Assembly (NCBI RefSeq): GCF_049680855.1
Contig: NZ_JBMPGS010000002.1
Coordinates: 62,001-126,000 of the forward strand
Length of the DNA: 64,000 nucleotides
Source: Salinimicrobium sp049680855
GTDB lineage: Bacteria > Bacteroidota > Bacteroidia > Flavobacteriales > Flavobacteriaceae
Reading direction: 5' to 3'
Made by a program: the position numbers and the translations under genes. The notes beneath the pieces were generated by a model, which was not told the origin of the DNA, searched no databases, and worked only from the letters and a program-made list of their open reading frames with translations. Positions within the stretch are counted from its first letter, which is position 1, and each line of letters begins with the position of its first letter. Of the stretch, positions 35,294-44,176 are shown piece by piece.

Positions 35294-35635
35294 ATGAAAA
35301 TTACAGTGGCATACATCTTAATACTTTTCTTTTGGGGTTGCGGTTCAACTGAGGATGCAGTTCTGGAAACTCCGTTGAGGGTAAATAGTTATACCGTTTC
35401 CTGCATTGGCGAAATGGAGGGAGAGTGCCTTTTGGTTCAGGAAGGAAACGCGATAGGAACAGATGATTGGGAACTCTTTTATTACAAAGATGATATAGAG
35501 GGATTTGATTACGAAGAAGGATATATTTACGACCTTATAGTAGAGAAATCTGAAATAGAAAATCCGCCAATGGATGCTTCTTCAGTAAATTACAAATTGA
35601 TTAGGATAGAATCTAAGGAGAAACAGGAGGAATAG
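35294..35635 (+). CDS. DUF4377 lipoprotein
   Basis: A 113-residue protein with a lipoprotein signal peptide; the lipobox is FWGC with Cys16. The mature part (RVNSYTVSCIGEMEGECLLVQEG, DDWELFYYKDDIEGFDYEEGY and YDLIVEKSEIENPPMDASS) is a complete DUF4377 domain, a family of unknown function found also next to HslJ/META domains. Two Cys (residues 35 and 42) could form a disulfide. Probably outer-membrane or periplasmic. The signal peptide requires translation to start here, only 4 nt after the -7 box. Confidence 0.85.
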   Translation: MKITVAYILILFFWGCGSTEDAVLETPLRVNSYTVSCIGEMEGECLLVQEGNAIGTDDWELFYYKDDIEGFDYEEGYIYDLIVEKSEIENPPMDASSVNYKLIRIESKEKQEE

Positions 35636-35728
35636 GTCCTAATCGTATTTACTTAACGTTCGATTCTTCCCGGATTTTTTTCTATTATAGACTAAAATTT
35701 CATTCTTAACTTGCGCAAAAATTCTGCT

Positions 35729-37561
35729 TTGCCAAGAAAAAAACAATCCATAGAACCTCAAAAAATCAACTTTAGGGAGAGTTTCGCCTCCTTGAAGTAT
35801 GTGCCGCGGTTCTTTAAAGAAATAAGAAAAGTGAACCCTTTGCTTTTCTATGCCAATCTTCTATCCCGAATAGCCAATGCTTTTGTGCCAATGCTCATGC
35901 TATGGATTGGAAAGTTGATCATAGATGAGGTGGTGCTGCAAATTTCTGCAGAAGTAAAAGATCTTGACCGGCTCTGGATGCTGGTGGCGGTGGAGTTTGG
36001 ACTGGCCGTTTTTAGCGATTTGTTAAGCAGGGGAATTAGCCTGAGCGATGCTTTGTTGGGGGACCAATACTCTATCAACACTTCGGTCAAGATTATTCGT
36101 AAAACTTCTGAATTGGGTCTTGACCAGCTCGAGGATTCCGAGTTTTATGATAAACTAGAAAGGGCAAGACAGCAAACGACGGGCCGGGTAGGTTTGATGT
36201 CAAATATCTTAACCCAGGGTGAAGATCTTGTAACAATTTTTTCGTTACTGGCCGGAGTGGTCGCTTTCGAGCCATGGCTCGTACTGCTGCTTGTTGTATC
36301 CATTATTCCAACTATCTTAAACGAGATAAAATTTAGCGGCACCAGTTACTCCCTTTCAAGGAGCTGGACACAGGAGCGGCGGGAGCTGGATTATCTTCGT
36401 TATGCAGGGGCAAGTGATGTTACGGCAAAGGAGGTGAAACTATTTGGCCTCTCAGATTATCTTGGGCAGCGTTTTAAAGGACTTTCAGAAAAGTATTATG
36501 CGCAGAGTAAAAAACTGGCAAAGCAGCGGGCTGGTTGGGGATCTGTTTTTAATGTCATTGGAACGGTCGCCTATTATGCTGCTTATGTACTGATCATTTT
36601 CAGGACCGTGGCAGGTATATTTTCCCTTGGAGATCTTACTTTTTTGGCAGGAGCCTTCCGCGGATTAAGGCAAAAACTTCAGGGTTTCTTTACACGGTTT
36701 ACAGCAATCACAGAAAGCGCCCTGTATCTTCAGGATTATTTTGAATTTCTTGATTTGGTTTATGAAGAAAGATCTAAGGAGGAAAAGCTTCCGCTTCCGG
36801 AGAAGATCAAAAAAGGTTTTGAATTCGTTAATGTTGGATTCAAATATCCTAAATCAGAAACATGGGTGGTGAGAAATGTCAATTTTAATTTAAAAGCAGG
36901 GGAGAAGTTGGCTTTTGTGGGCGAAAACGGTGCGGGAAAAACAACTTTGATCAAATTACTGCTTCAGTTTTATGAACCAACAGAGGGTAAAATTTTGCTG
37001 GATGATATTCCTGTAGAACGTTATGACCGAACCGCTTATCAACAATATTTCGGGGTGATTTTTCAGGATTTTGTAAAATTTGAGTTGACGCTCCGCGAAA
37101 ACATTGCGATGGGAGAGATTAAGGAGATTAAAAATCAGTCAAGAATTGATTCGGCAGCCGATAAAAGTCTGGCGAAAGAAGTTGTGGCTCAATTGCCAGG
37201 AGGTTATGAACAACAGCTGGGAAAAAGATTTAAGCAGGGGAAAGATCTTTCGGGAGGACAGTGGCAAAAGATAGCCATTGCCAGGGCTTATATGAAAGAT
37301 GCGGAAGTTCTTATTTTAGATGAACCAACTTCAGCATTGGATGCCAGGGCTGAAACAGAGGCTTTTGATCGCTTTATAAAACTCACTGAAGGAAAAACTG
37401 CAGTGATCATTTCACATCGTTTTAGCACGGTACGAATTGCCGACAGAATTATGGTTCTAAAAGATGGCGCTGTACTGGAGATAGGCACTCACGAAGAACT
37501 TATGAGAAATGAAAAACTCTATGCAGAGTTGTTTAATCTACAGGCAGCGGGTTACCTGTAG
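35729..37561 (+). CDS. ABC transporter, fused permease-ATPase
   Basis: About 610 residues: an exporter-type ABC membrane domain (about 1-330, six helices) fused to a nucleotide-binding domain (about 360-610). Walker A is GENGAGKTT, signature LSGGQWQKIAIARAY, Walker B VLILDEPTSALD, switch His in ISHRFS. There is no ATG before the first membrane helix. The frame is open from TTG 35711, which lies in a -7-like TAACTTG sequence, so TTG 35729 is preferred. The substrate is unknown; homodimeric exporters of this type move lipids, peptides or drugs. Single gene. Confidence 0.9.
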   Translation: MPRKKQSIEPQKINFRESFASLKYVPRFFKEIRKVNPLLFYANLLSRIANAFVPMLMLWIGKLIIDEVVLQISAEVKDLDRLWMLVAVEFGLAVFSDLLSRGISLSDALLGDQYSINTSVKIIRKTSELGLDQLEDSEFYDKLERARQQTTGRVGLMSNILTQGEDLVTIFSLLAGVVAFEPWLVLLLVVSIIPTILNEIKFSGTSYSLSRSWTQERRELDYLRYAGASDVTAKEVKLFGLSDYLGQRFKGLSEKYYAQSKKLAKQRAGWGSVFNVIGTVAYYAAYVLIIFRTVAGIFSLGDLTFLAGAFRGLRQKLQGFFTRFTAITESALYLQDYFEFLDLVYEERSKEEKLPLPEKIKKGFEFVNVGFKYPKSETWVVRNVNFNLKAGEKLAFVGENGAGKTTLIKLLLQFYEPTEGKILLDDIPVERYDRTAYQQYFGVIFQDFVKFELTLRENIAMGEIKEIKNQSRIDSAADKSLAKEVVAQLPGGYEQQLGKRFKQGKDLSGGQWQKIAIARAYMKDAEVLILDEPTSALDARAETEAFDRFIKLTEGKTAVIISHRFSTVRIADRIMVLKDGAVLEIGTHEELMRNEKLYAELFNLQAAGYL

Positions 37562-37685
37562 TTGCCAAAAAAGTATCAGGATTTGTATTTAACAGAATTT
37601 TAATTAATTTAGTTCTATAGAAGTTGAAAAAGAATTTTTTCTGTTGCGGGACAAAAGCTGTAGCAGTTTCTCCAAAACAACTGTT

Positions 37686-37952
37686 ATGAAAAACATATCG
37701 AAGTACTACTTCGCCATTCTTGCACCACTGGCAATTCTCTTTGCCTCTGCTGAACTGGGTTATATTGGTCCTAAAAACCTCGTACTATTTTTCCTTTTTT
37801 ACCTGATTGTTTATCGTACTTATATTGACGGAATGCGACTTGCCGCAAAGAACTTAATTTCTAAAAAGGAGATATGGAAATTAATGTTACCCGGAAGCAG
37901 ATCTGGCTACATCAGGGAACTCTATTTTGATACTGAAGTAGAAAAGAAATAA
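37686..37952 (+). CDS. Small two-helix membrane protein, unknown
   Basis: An 88-residue protein with two hydrophobic segments (about 8-24 and 29-48) and a basic cytosolic C-terminus ending in SGYIRELYFDTEVEKK. I recognise no family, but the sequence resembles short uncharacterised Flavobacteriia membrane proteins. ATG 37686 is chosen; the frame runs upstream to 37644 without a plausible N-terminus. It lies alone between the ABC exporter and the CPA2 antiporter genes. Confidence 0.62.
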   Translation: MKNISKYYFAILAPLAILFASAELGYIGPKNLVLFFLFYLIVYRTYIDGMRLAAKNLISKKEIWKLMLPGSRSGYIRELYFDTEVEKK

Positions 37953-38088
37953 TTTTCGTCGACTTTTTTCCAAAGTTTCTAGAAGGAGCGTCTTGCTACC
38001 TATAATTTCTGTACACTTACTAGCAGAAAATTATATATTTTTACTTTCCCTAAAATCAAATGATTCAATATTTTAAGGCAGTATCAGC

Positions 38089-40062
38089 ATGGATTTTCCT
38101 TTACTACAGGACATTGTAATTATACTTGGTTTATCTGTCGTGGTAGTATTGATGCTACAACGTTTTAAGCTGCCTTCTATTTTAGGATTTATCCTTACAG
38201 GTATCATCATTGGCCCTTATGGTTTAAGTTTAATCAAAGCCGTACACGAGGTAGAAATTCTTGCAGAGATTGGAGTTATTCTGCTGCTTTTTGTCATAGG
38301 TATGGAACTATCCATCAAGCAATTAAAATCTATGCGAAAAACCGTCTTTTTTGGAGGGTTTTTACAGGTAGGGCTTACCGTTGCAGTCACTTTTCTCATC
38401 TATTTGTTTCTTGGTTTTAAATGGAATGAAGCTGTTTTTGTAGGTTTCCTTTTTTCCCTGTCAAGTACGGCGATTGTTCTTAAAGTGTTGCAGGATCGAA
38501 ATGAAATTACGGCTCCACATGGCAGAAATGCTCTTGGAATTCTCATTTTTCAGGATATTATTGTGGTGCCCATGATGCTGGTCACCCCAATTCTTGCAGG
38601 CCGGTCAACAGATGTTGGCTTCGAAGTACTCGAGTTATTGATCAAATCTGCTCTTGTAGTTGCAATTACTTATGTAAGCGCCAGGTATCTCGTACCCCGA
38701 TTAATGTATGTTATCGCAAGAACTAAAAGTAAAGAGCTCTTTTTGCTTACTACTATCACCCTTTGTTTTGCCGTGGCTTTTCTAACAGCGGAAGCCGGTC
38801 TTTCGCTCGCTTTTGGAGCATTCCTCGCCGGACTAATCATTTCGGAATCAGATTACAGCCACCAGGCAACCAGCACCATATTACCTTTTAGGGAGCTGTT
38901 CACCAGTTTTTTCTTTATTTCTATAGGAATGCTGCTGAATTTGTCATTTTTCATGGCACATGCACCGGTTATTCTTTTACTGGTGGTGGTGGTGTTTATT
39001 TTGAAAGGTTGCATCGCTGCGGTTGCTACTATCTTTCTAAAATATCCGCCAAGAACAGTGGCGCTTACAGGCCTGGCTCTTTTTCAGATTGGAGAATTTG
39101 CCTTTATCCTTTCCAGAGTTGGTATAGAAAATGGCCTTCTTACCGCACAAATGAACCAGTATTTTCTTTCGGTTTCTATTGGGACCATGCTGCTTACGCC
39201 ATTCGTTCTCATGTTTTCTGAAAGGATCTCCGCCTTTATCATTCGCTCACAAAAGTGGAATGGAAAAGCGGCTTCTTTAGAACCGCAGCAACATGAAGAA
39301 CTGGAAGGACTGGAAAATCACCTGCTCATTATTGGCTTCGGAATAAATGGAACAAACCTGGCAAAAGCAGCCCGTTACGCCAGTATTCCATACGTGATCC
39401 TGGAATTAAATGCCGACACCGTGAGAGCTGAAAAAGCCAAAGGAGAACCCATTATTTATGGAGATGCTGTTCATGAACACATTCTGGAATCGGTGGAAGT
39501 TCAAAAAGCGCGGGTAGTGGTCATTGCAATTTCAGATCCTGCCGCGACAAAAGCTATTATTACAAATATCAGGAACCTTTCACAATCTGTTTTTATTGTC
39601 GTAAGAACAAGATACGTCAAGGAAATAGATGCTTTGATCGCTTTGGGAGCAGATGAAGTTATTCCTGAAGAATTCGAAACTTCAATTGAAATATTCTCCC
39701 GGGTTTTGCATAACTACCTCGTTCCTATTGACGAGCTTGAAAATTTGATTGAAAGGGTGCGGGCAGATAATTATGAGATTTTCCAAAGTCGGAATAAAAC
39801 TCCCAGAACCATTACTTCTTCCAAGATTCCCGATTTCAAGATAACATGTGTACGGTTAGTTGCAGACAGCGGGAAAATAGTAGGAAAGACCATTTCCGAA
39901 GCAAATGTGAGAAGGAAATACGGGGTAAATATCCTGGCGATCAATCGTAAGGAGCAGCTCATTTCTTCCATAGATCCCGATGAGAAGATGTTGCTTAATG
40001 ATTTGGTCTTCATAAGTGGAGACCAACAACAAATTGAAGATTTCTTTAAGGCCGTGAGCTAA
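38089..40062 (+). CDS. Monovalent cation:proton antiporter (CPA2, KefB/KefC-like) with RCK domains
   Basis: A 657-residue protein. Residues about 1-385 form a 12-13 helix CPA2 exchanger (PSILGFILTGIIIGPYGL, LLLFVIGMELS, LSSTAIVLKVLQD, and FIFQIGEF-like FQIGEFAFILSRVG). About 400-520 is a TrkA-N/RCK Rossmann domain (LLIIGFGINGTNLAKAARY), and about 570-657 an RCK/TrkA-C ligand domain. It exchanges K+ or Na+ for H+ across the inner membrane, gated by nucleotide or other ligands. The 2H phosphoesterase gene follows after 10 nt. Confidence 0.92.
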   Translation: MDFPLLQDIVIILGLSVVVVLMLQRFKLPSILGFILTGIIIGPYGLSLIKAVHEVEILAEIGVILLLFVIGMELSIKQLKSMRKTVFFGGFLQVGLTVAVTFLIYLFLGFKWNEAVFVGFLFSLSSTAIVLKVLQDRNEITAPHGRNALGILIFQDIIVVPMMLVTPILAGRSTDVGFEVLELLIKSALVVAITYVSARYLVPRLMYVIARTKSKELFLLTTITLCFAVAFLTAEAGLSLAFGAFLAGLIISESDYSHQATSTILPFRELFTSFFFISIGMLLNLSFFMAHAPVILLLVVVVFILKGCIAAVATIFLKYPPRTVALTGLALFQIGEFAFILSRVGIENGLLTAQMNQYFLSVSIGTMLLTPFVLMFSERISAFIIRSQKWNGKAASLEPQQHEELEGLENHLLIIGFGINGTNLAKAARYASIPYVILELNADTVRAEKAKGEPIIYGDAVHEHILESVEVQKARVVVIAISDPAATKAIITNIRNLSQSVFIVVRTRYVKEIDALIALGADEVIPEEFETSIEIFSRVLHNYLVPIDELENLIERVRADNYEIFQSRNKTPRTITSSKIPDFKITCVRLVADSGKIVGKTISEANVRRKYGVNILAINRKEQLISSIDPDEKMLLNDLVFISGDQQQIEDFFKAVS

Positions 40063-40072
40063 ACAGCTATTT

Positions 40073-40621
40073 ATGAAACTTTATTTCATCGCAATCCTGC
40101 CCGATCCTGGTTTGAGGCAACGCATCAAAAAGATAAAGGAAGAGGTGAAGGAGCTGTATAATGTGAAAAAGGCAATGAAACTTCCCGCGCATATCACGTT
40201 GCAAATTCCGTTCAAATTTCCGGAAGAAGAGGAGGAAAGATTGATTTCTTCTCTGGCTTCATTTGCTGAAGATCAAAAGGCTTTTTCGGTAAATCTTACC
40301 GGATTCGGAAGTTTTCCGCCGCGGGTGATCTTTTTAAAAGTAGAAAATGAAAAGCCTTTGCAACTGCTTCAGGAACGTTTGCAGGATGTAATGAAAGATT
40401 TTCTTTTAAAAGATGAGGATAACAAGAAGAAAAAAGCTTTTCACCCTCACATCACAGTGGCAACAAGAGATCTTGATAAGGAAACTTTTAAGAAAGCCTG
40501 GAATGAGTTCAAAAAAAGGGATTTTGAAGCAACATTCTGTGCTAAAATTATGGTACTGTTCCGGCACGATGGGAAAAACTGGAACCTGCACAAAGAATTT
40601 CTTCTGAAGCAAAGATTTTAA
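40073..40621 (+). CDS. thpR: 2'-5' RNA ligase family protein (2H phosphoesterase)
   Basis: A 182-residue 2H-phosphoesterase with both HxT motifs: HITL (His40, Thr42) and HITV (His126, Thr128). The family cleaves or forms 2',3'-cyclic or 2'-5' phosphodiester bonds in RNA or small nucleotides; ThpR is the bacterial representative. Its cellular role is not established. It starts 10 nt after the CPA2 antiporter, suggesting a shared transcript. Confidence 0.85.
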   Translation: MKLYFIAILPDPGLRQRIKKIKEEVKELYNVKKAMKLPAHITLQIPFKFPEEEEERLISSLASFAEDQKAFSVNLTGFGSFPPRVIFLKVENEKPLQLLQERLQDVMKDFLLKDEDNKKKKAFHPHITVATRDLDKETFKKAWNEFKKRDFEATFCAKIMVLFRHDGKNWNLHKEFLLKQRF

Positions 40622-40763
40622 TAAATACAGTTAAAAAGAGGTTTTATCGCAATTTTATAACAAGCTCAAAACACTATTCTTCAAGATAGAAGGAGCGCCT
40701 TTTGAATCGTAAAATATTTTCCTGACCTGCTGATTATTTTGCTTTTTGGATTTATTTTATCTC

Positions 40764-40771
40764 TAAATTTG
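40764..40771 (+). promoter_or_regulatory. -7 box of the ATP-grasp/GCS2/amidohydrolase operon
   Basis: TAAATTTG, an exact TAnnTTTG match; TTTG at 40738-40741 is a possible -33 element with a 22-nt spacer. The leader would be about 16 nt. Confidence 0.5.
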
Positions 40772-40791
40772 ATTTAATTTTTAAAACCTGA

Positions 40792-42249
40792 ATGAAGAAA
40801 TATATAGTCGTAAATCATCCTGAAAATTGGAAAATTTACCTTGAGAATGTAGAGATCATTTCTGCGCGGGATTATCTCACCAACCCCGATTTTGCAAAGC
40901 TAAGGAACGCGAGGATCTTTAATCTCTGTAAAGATTATTCATACCAGTCCAAAGGCTATTATGTTTCTCTCCTTGCAGAAGCGCGCGGGCATTTAGCGAT
41001 TCCCACGGTCAAAAATATTGTGGATTTGCGGGAACCAAAGCTGGTAAGGATCGTTTCAGATGAGTTTGATGATGTAATACAGCAAAGTTTAAAGAACATC
41101 AAGTCGCAGGAATTTACCCTTAGTATATATTTTGGTCAAAATGTTGCTCAAAAGTACAGGGAATTGAGTGCCATGTTTCACCGGCATTTCCAGATCCCAT
41201 TCTTGCGGATCAAGTTTAACTACAGCACCAAATGGAATATTAAATCCATAAAAGCTATTTCTGAAGCTGAAATTCCGCAGGAGCACAAGGAAAGCATGCA
41301 TTACTTTGCAGAACAGTATTTTGCTAAGAAGCGTTACGATATTCCGAAGAACACAAGTTACGACTATGATCTAGCAATTCTTGTGCATCCTGAAGATGTT
41401 GCACCGCCAAGTAACGCAAAAGCAATCAAAAGGTTTGTGGACATTGCAGAAAAGATGAACTTCTATGTTGAAATTGTTTCGCCGAATGACCTTTCCAGGC
41501 TATCGGCCTTTGACGCTTTATTAATTAGGCAAAGTACCGAAGTGAATAATGAGGCCTATGCTTTTGCAAGAAAAGCCCAACAGGAGGGTATTGCTATCGT
41601 AGATTATCCCGATGCCATTCTCAAATGCTGCAACAAGGTCTTCATGGCTGAAGCCTTGCAAAATGCGAATATTCCCACCCCAAAAACCATCATTGTTCAC
41701 AAGGACAACAAGAACAGCGTACTGGAAAAAACAGGCTTACCGGTGGTGCTAAAATCACCCGATTCTACTTTCTCTTTTGGCGTTAAAAAAGCCGCTACAG
41801 AGGAGGAATATGACATTCTGGTAAAACAAATGCTCAAAAAATCAGAGCTGGTCATTGCCCAGGAGTTTTCTCCTTCAGAATATGACTGGCGTATCGGCAT
41901 CCTGGACGATAAGCCGCTTTTCGCCTGCAGATATTACATGGCCAAAGGGCACTGGCAGATCTATAACTGGGATGCAAAAAAGAAAGACGACCAGGACGGG
42001 AATGCCGACTGTTTACCTATAGAAAAAGTTCCGAAGAAGATCCTCGAAGTAGCTTTAAAATCGGCTAAATTGATGGGCAAAGGGCTTTATGGGATTGATG
42101 TAAAAGAAGTAAATGGGAAGCCGTTGGTCATTGAAATAAACGATAATCCAAACATAGATTTTGGCGTGGAAGATGCCTATTACGGCGACCAGGTTTATAT
42201 GGAAATATTATCGGCTTTAAAAAACCGCTTAGACAAAAAAATAGAATGA
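40792..42249 (+). CDS. RimK-like ATP-grasp ligase with RLAN domain
   Basis: A 485-residue protein. Residues about 1-170 form the RLAN domain (RimK-like ATP-grasp N-terminal), including NLCKDYSYQSKGYYVSLLAEARGH. An ATP-grasp domain covers about 230-480: Lys321 in VVLKSPDSTFSFG binds ATP, and the metal ligands are in VIEINDNPNIDFG (Glu448, Asn450, Asn452). Such enzymes activate a carboxylate as acyl phosphate and join it to an amine, for example adding glutamate to a peptide or protein. The substrate is unknown. It is the first gene of an operon and overlaps the GCS2 gene by 4 nt. Confidence 0.88.
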   Translation: MKKYIVVNHPENWKIYLENVEIISARDYLTNPDFAKLRNARIFNLCKDYSYQSKGYYVSLLAEARGHLAIPTVKNIVDLREPKLVRIVSDEFDDVIQQSLKNIKSQEFTLSIYFGQNVAQKYRELSAMFHRHFQIPFLRIKFNYSTKWNIKSIKAISEAEIPQEHKESMHYFAEQYFAKKRYDIPKNTSYDYDLAILVHPEDVAPPSNAKAIKRFVDIAEKMNFYVEIVSPNDLSRLSAFDALLIRQSTEVNNEAYAFARKAQQEGIAIVDYPDAILKCCNKVFMAEALQNANIPTPKTIIVHKDNKNSVLEKTGLPVVLKSPDSTFSFGVKKAATEEEYDILVKQMLKKSELVIAQEFSPSEYDWRIGILDDKPLFACRYYMAKGHWQIYNWDAKKKDDQDGNADCLPIEKVPKKILEVALKSAKLMGKGLYGIDVKEVNGKPLVIEINDNPNIDFGVEDAYYGDQVYMEILSALKNRLDKKIE

Positions 42250-43469
42250 GTTATCATCTTTTTGAAGTAGTTGGTATCGAGCTGGAATATATGTTGGTTC
42301 GAAAACAAGACCTTCGTGTGACCCCTATTGTAGATAAATTGCTTACCAGGAAGAATGGTGGTGTGCTAACATCTGACGTGGATAATGGCAAGATCGAGTG
42401 GAGCAATGAGCTGGTCGCTCATGTGTTGGAACTCAAAACTAATGGCCCAACTGTCGATCTTGAGTCGCTCGATGAACTTTTTGCTGAAAACGTACGGGAA
42501 GTGAATGCACTTTTGCAGGATTTTGATGCTCAACTTTTATCAACAGCCGCTCACCCGTTAATGGATCCTGAAAAAGAAATGCAACTGTGGCAACATAATT
42601 ACAGCAAAATATATGCGCTGTATAACCGCATTTTTGACTGCCGCGGGCATGGCTGGAGCAATGTGCAAAGCATGCACATCAACCTTCCTTTTGCTACAGA
42701 TGCCGAATTTGAAAAGCTTCATGCGGCGGTTAGATTGCTTTTACCCATTATACCCGGTTTGAGCGCCAGTTCCGCCATTTTTGAAGGTGCATTTTCCAGA
42801 TTTAAAGATGCTCGAATGCAGGTTTATAAAACAAACCAGAAGGAAATTCCGGAAATGACCGGAAAAGTAATTCCCGAGCAGGTTTTCTCCAGAAAAGAGT
42901 ATTTTAAAACCATTTTTGAACCTATCAACAAGGCTATAAAACCTCATGATTCTGAAAATATTCTCGATCATCACTTTTTAAATTCCAGAGGTGCCATCGC
43001 CCGTTTTGACAGGGGTGCTGTAGAGATAAGGGTGATTGACCTTCAGGAATGTCCCAAAGCCGATCTTGCCATAGCCGTATTTATTATTGAAGCTTTAAAG
43101 CTGTTGGTGAGCGAAGAACTGGTTTCTCTTGAAGATCAAAAAAGCTGGCATGAAAATGACCTTTTTGAGATCTTTGATGCGGTGATAAAAGATGCTGAAG
43201 GAACAATGATCTCTAATGAGCGATATCTTGCTGTTTTTGACCTTGAAGGACAAGCTACTGTAGATGCAGTGTGGAAAAAGATATACTCGCTGGTTAAAAT
43301 GAACATATCTAAAAAGCACCAAACCAGTATTGAATTTCTTCTTGAAAATGGAAGTCTTTCTACGCGGATTTTGAGAGCTTTAGGTAACAATTTTATTTCG
43401 GAAGAAATTGTGAAAACTTACAGGCAAATTGGCGAATGCCTGGCGGAAAATGAGTTCTTTCAAGCGTGA
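42246..43469 (+). CDS. GCS2-type carboxylate-amine ligase
   Basis: A 407-residue member of the GCS2 family (YbdK-like glutamate-cysteine ligases). The N-terminal GIELEYML is the family motif; MHINLPF and RFDRGAVEIRVIDLQECP provide metal and glutamate-binding residues. Family members join the gamma-carboxylate of glutamate to an amino group using ATP. Glutathione is not a convincing product, because no glutathione synthetase follows. Its place between an ATP-grasp ligase and an amidohydrolase suggests a dedicated pathway. Overlaps both neighbours by 4 nt. Confidence 0.88.
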   Translation: MSYHLFEVVGIELEYMLVRKQDLRVTPIVDKLLTRKNGGVLTSDVDNGKIEWSNELVAHVLELKTNGPTVDLESLDELFAENVREVNALLQDFDAQLLSTAAHPLMDPEKEMQLWQHNYSKIYALYNRIFDCRGHGWSNVQSMHINLPFATDAEFEKLHAAVRLLLPIIPGLSASSAIFEGAFSRFKDARMQVYKTNQKEIPEMTGKVIPEQVFSRKEYFKTIFEPINKAIKPHDSENILDHHFLNSRGAIARFDRGAVEIRVIDLQECPKADLAIAVFIIEALKLLVSEELVSLEDQKSWHENDLFEIFDAVIKDAEGTMISNERYLAVFDLEGQATVDAVWKKIYSLVKMNISKKHQTSIEFLLENGSLSTRILRALGNNFISEEIVKTYRQIGECLAENEFFQA

Positions 43470-44176
43470 AATTGATCCTCACCTGTGAACATGCGGGAAA
43501 TGAAATTCCGCAGGAGTATGAACATCTTTTCCATGGGCAGGAAGAAGTTCTTAAAACTCACCGCGGATTTGATCCAGGTGCTTTTGATCTTTATTCAGCA
43601 TTAAAAAATGTAGCAGATTTTTGCCATTTTCAAGAGGTAAGTCGGCTTTTGATTGAAGTGAACCGAAGTTTGCATCATCCGGCGCTTTTTTCGGAATTCA
43701 GTGGGAAATTGTCTTCAGAAGAAAAACAGGAATTAATAACAAAAGTTTACCTGCCATATCGCAACAAAGTTGAAGTAGATATTATTGATACGCTTCAAAA
43801 AGGGGAAAAAATTATTCATTTTTCGGTACACAGCTTTACCAATGTGCTGGACGGGATGCAGCGCAATGCAGATATTGGTTTGTTGTACGATCCTGCTCAT
43901 AACACTGAAAAGAAATTTTCTGCCGATTTCAAAGCGGAAATACTAAAGGAAGCGCCCGGTTTAAAAATCAGGTTTAACTATCCATACATTGGAAAAGCAG
44001 ATGGTTTTACCACTTATCTCCGAAAAAAGTATCCTCAGAATTATTCCGGAATAGAGCTGGAGGTAAACCAAAAATTTGTCAGGGACAACCAGATGGATTC
44101 CGCGGTAAAAAAAGTTGTACTCCAGGCTTTAATATATACACTTGCTAAGAGCGCCTGGAATACATCTTCTTTATGA
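43466..44176 (+). CDS. N-formylglutamate amidohydrolase-like enzyme
   Basis: A 236-residue FGase-fold protein. Visible family motifs are LILTCEHAGNEIP at the N-terminus, THRGFDPGAFDLYSAL, RLLIEVNRSLHHPALFS, HFSVHSFTNVLDG and GIELEVNQKF, with His and Glu residues for a metal site. The classical enzyme frees glutamate from formylglutamate, but there are no histidine-degradation genes here. In this operon it more likely hydrolyses an N-acyl or amide bond in an intermediate built by the two ligases. Its last 6 bp overlap the convergent AraC-family gene. Confidence 0.87.
   Translation: MKLILTCEHAGNEIPQEYEHLFHGQEEVLKTHRGFDPGAFDLYSALKNVADFCHFQEVSRLLIEVNRSLHHPALFSEFSGKLSSEEKQELITKVYLPYRNKVEVDIIDTLQKGEKIIHFSVHSFTNVLDGMQRNADIGLLYDPAHNTEKKFSADFKAEILKEAPGLKIRFNYPYIGKADGFTTYLRKKYPQNYSGIELEVNQKFVRDNQMDSAVKKVVLQALIYTLAKSAWNTSSL

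Noticed and set aside
43466..44176. Histidine-utilisation HutG
   Set aside because: The fold matches, but no hutH, hutU or hutI gene is near, and the gene is fused by overlap into a ligase operon.
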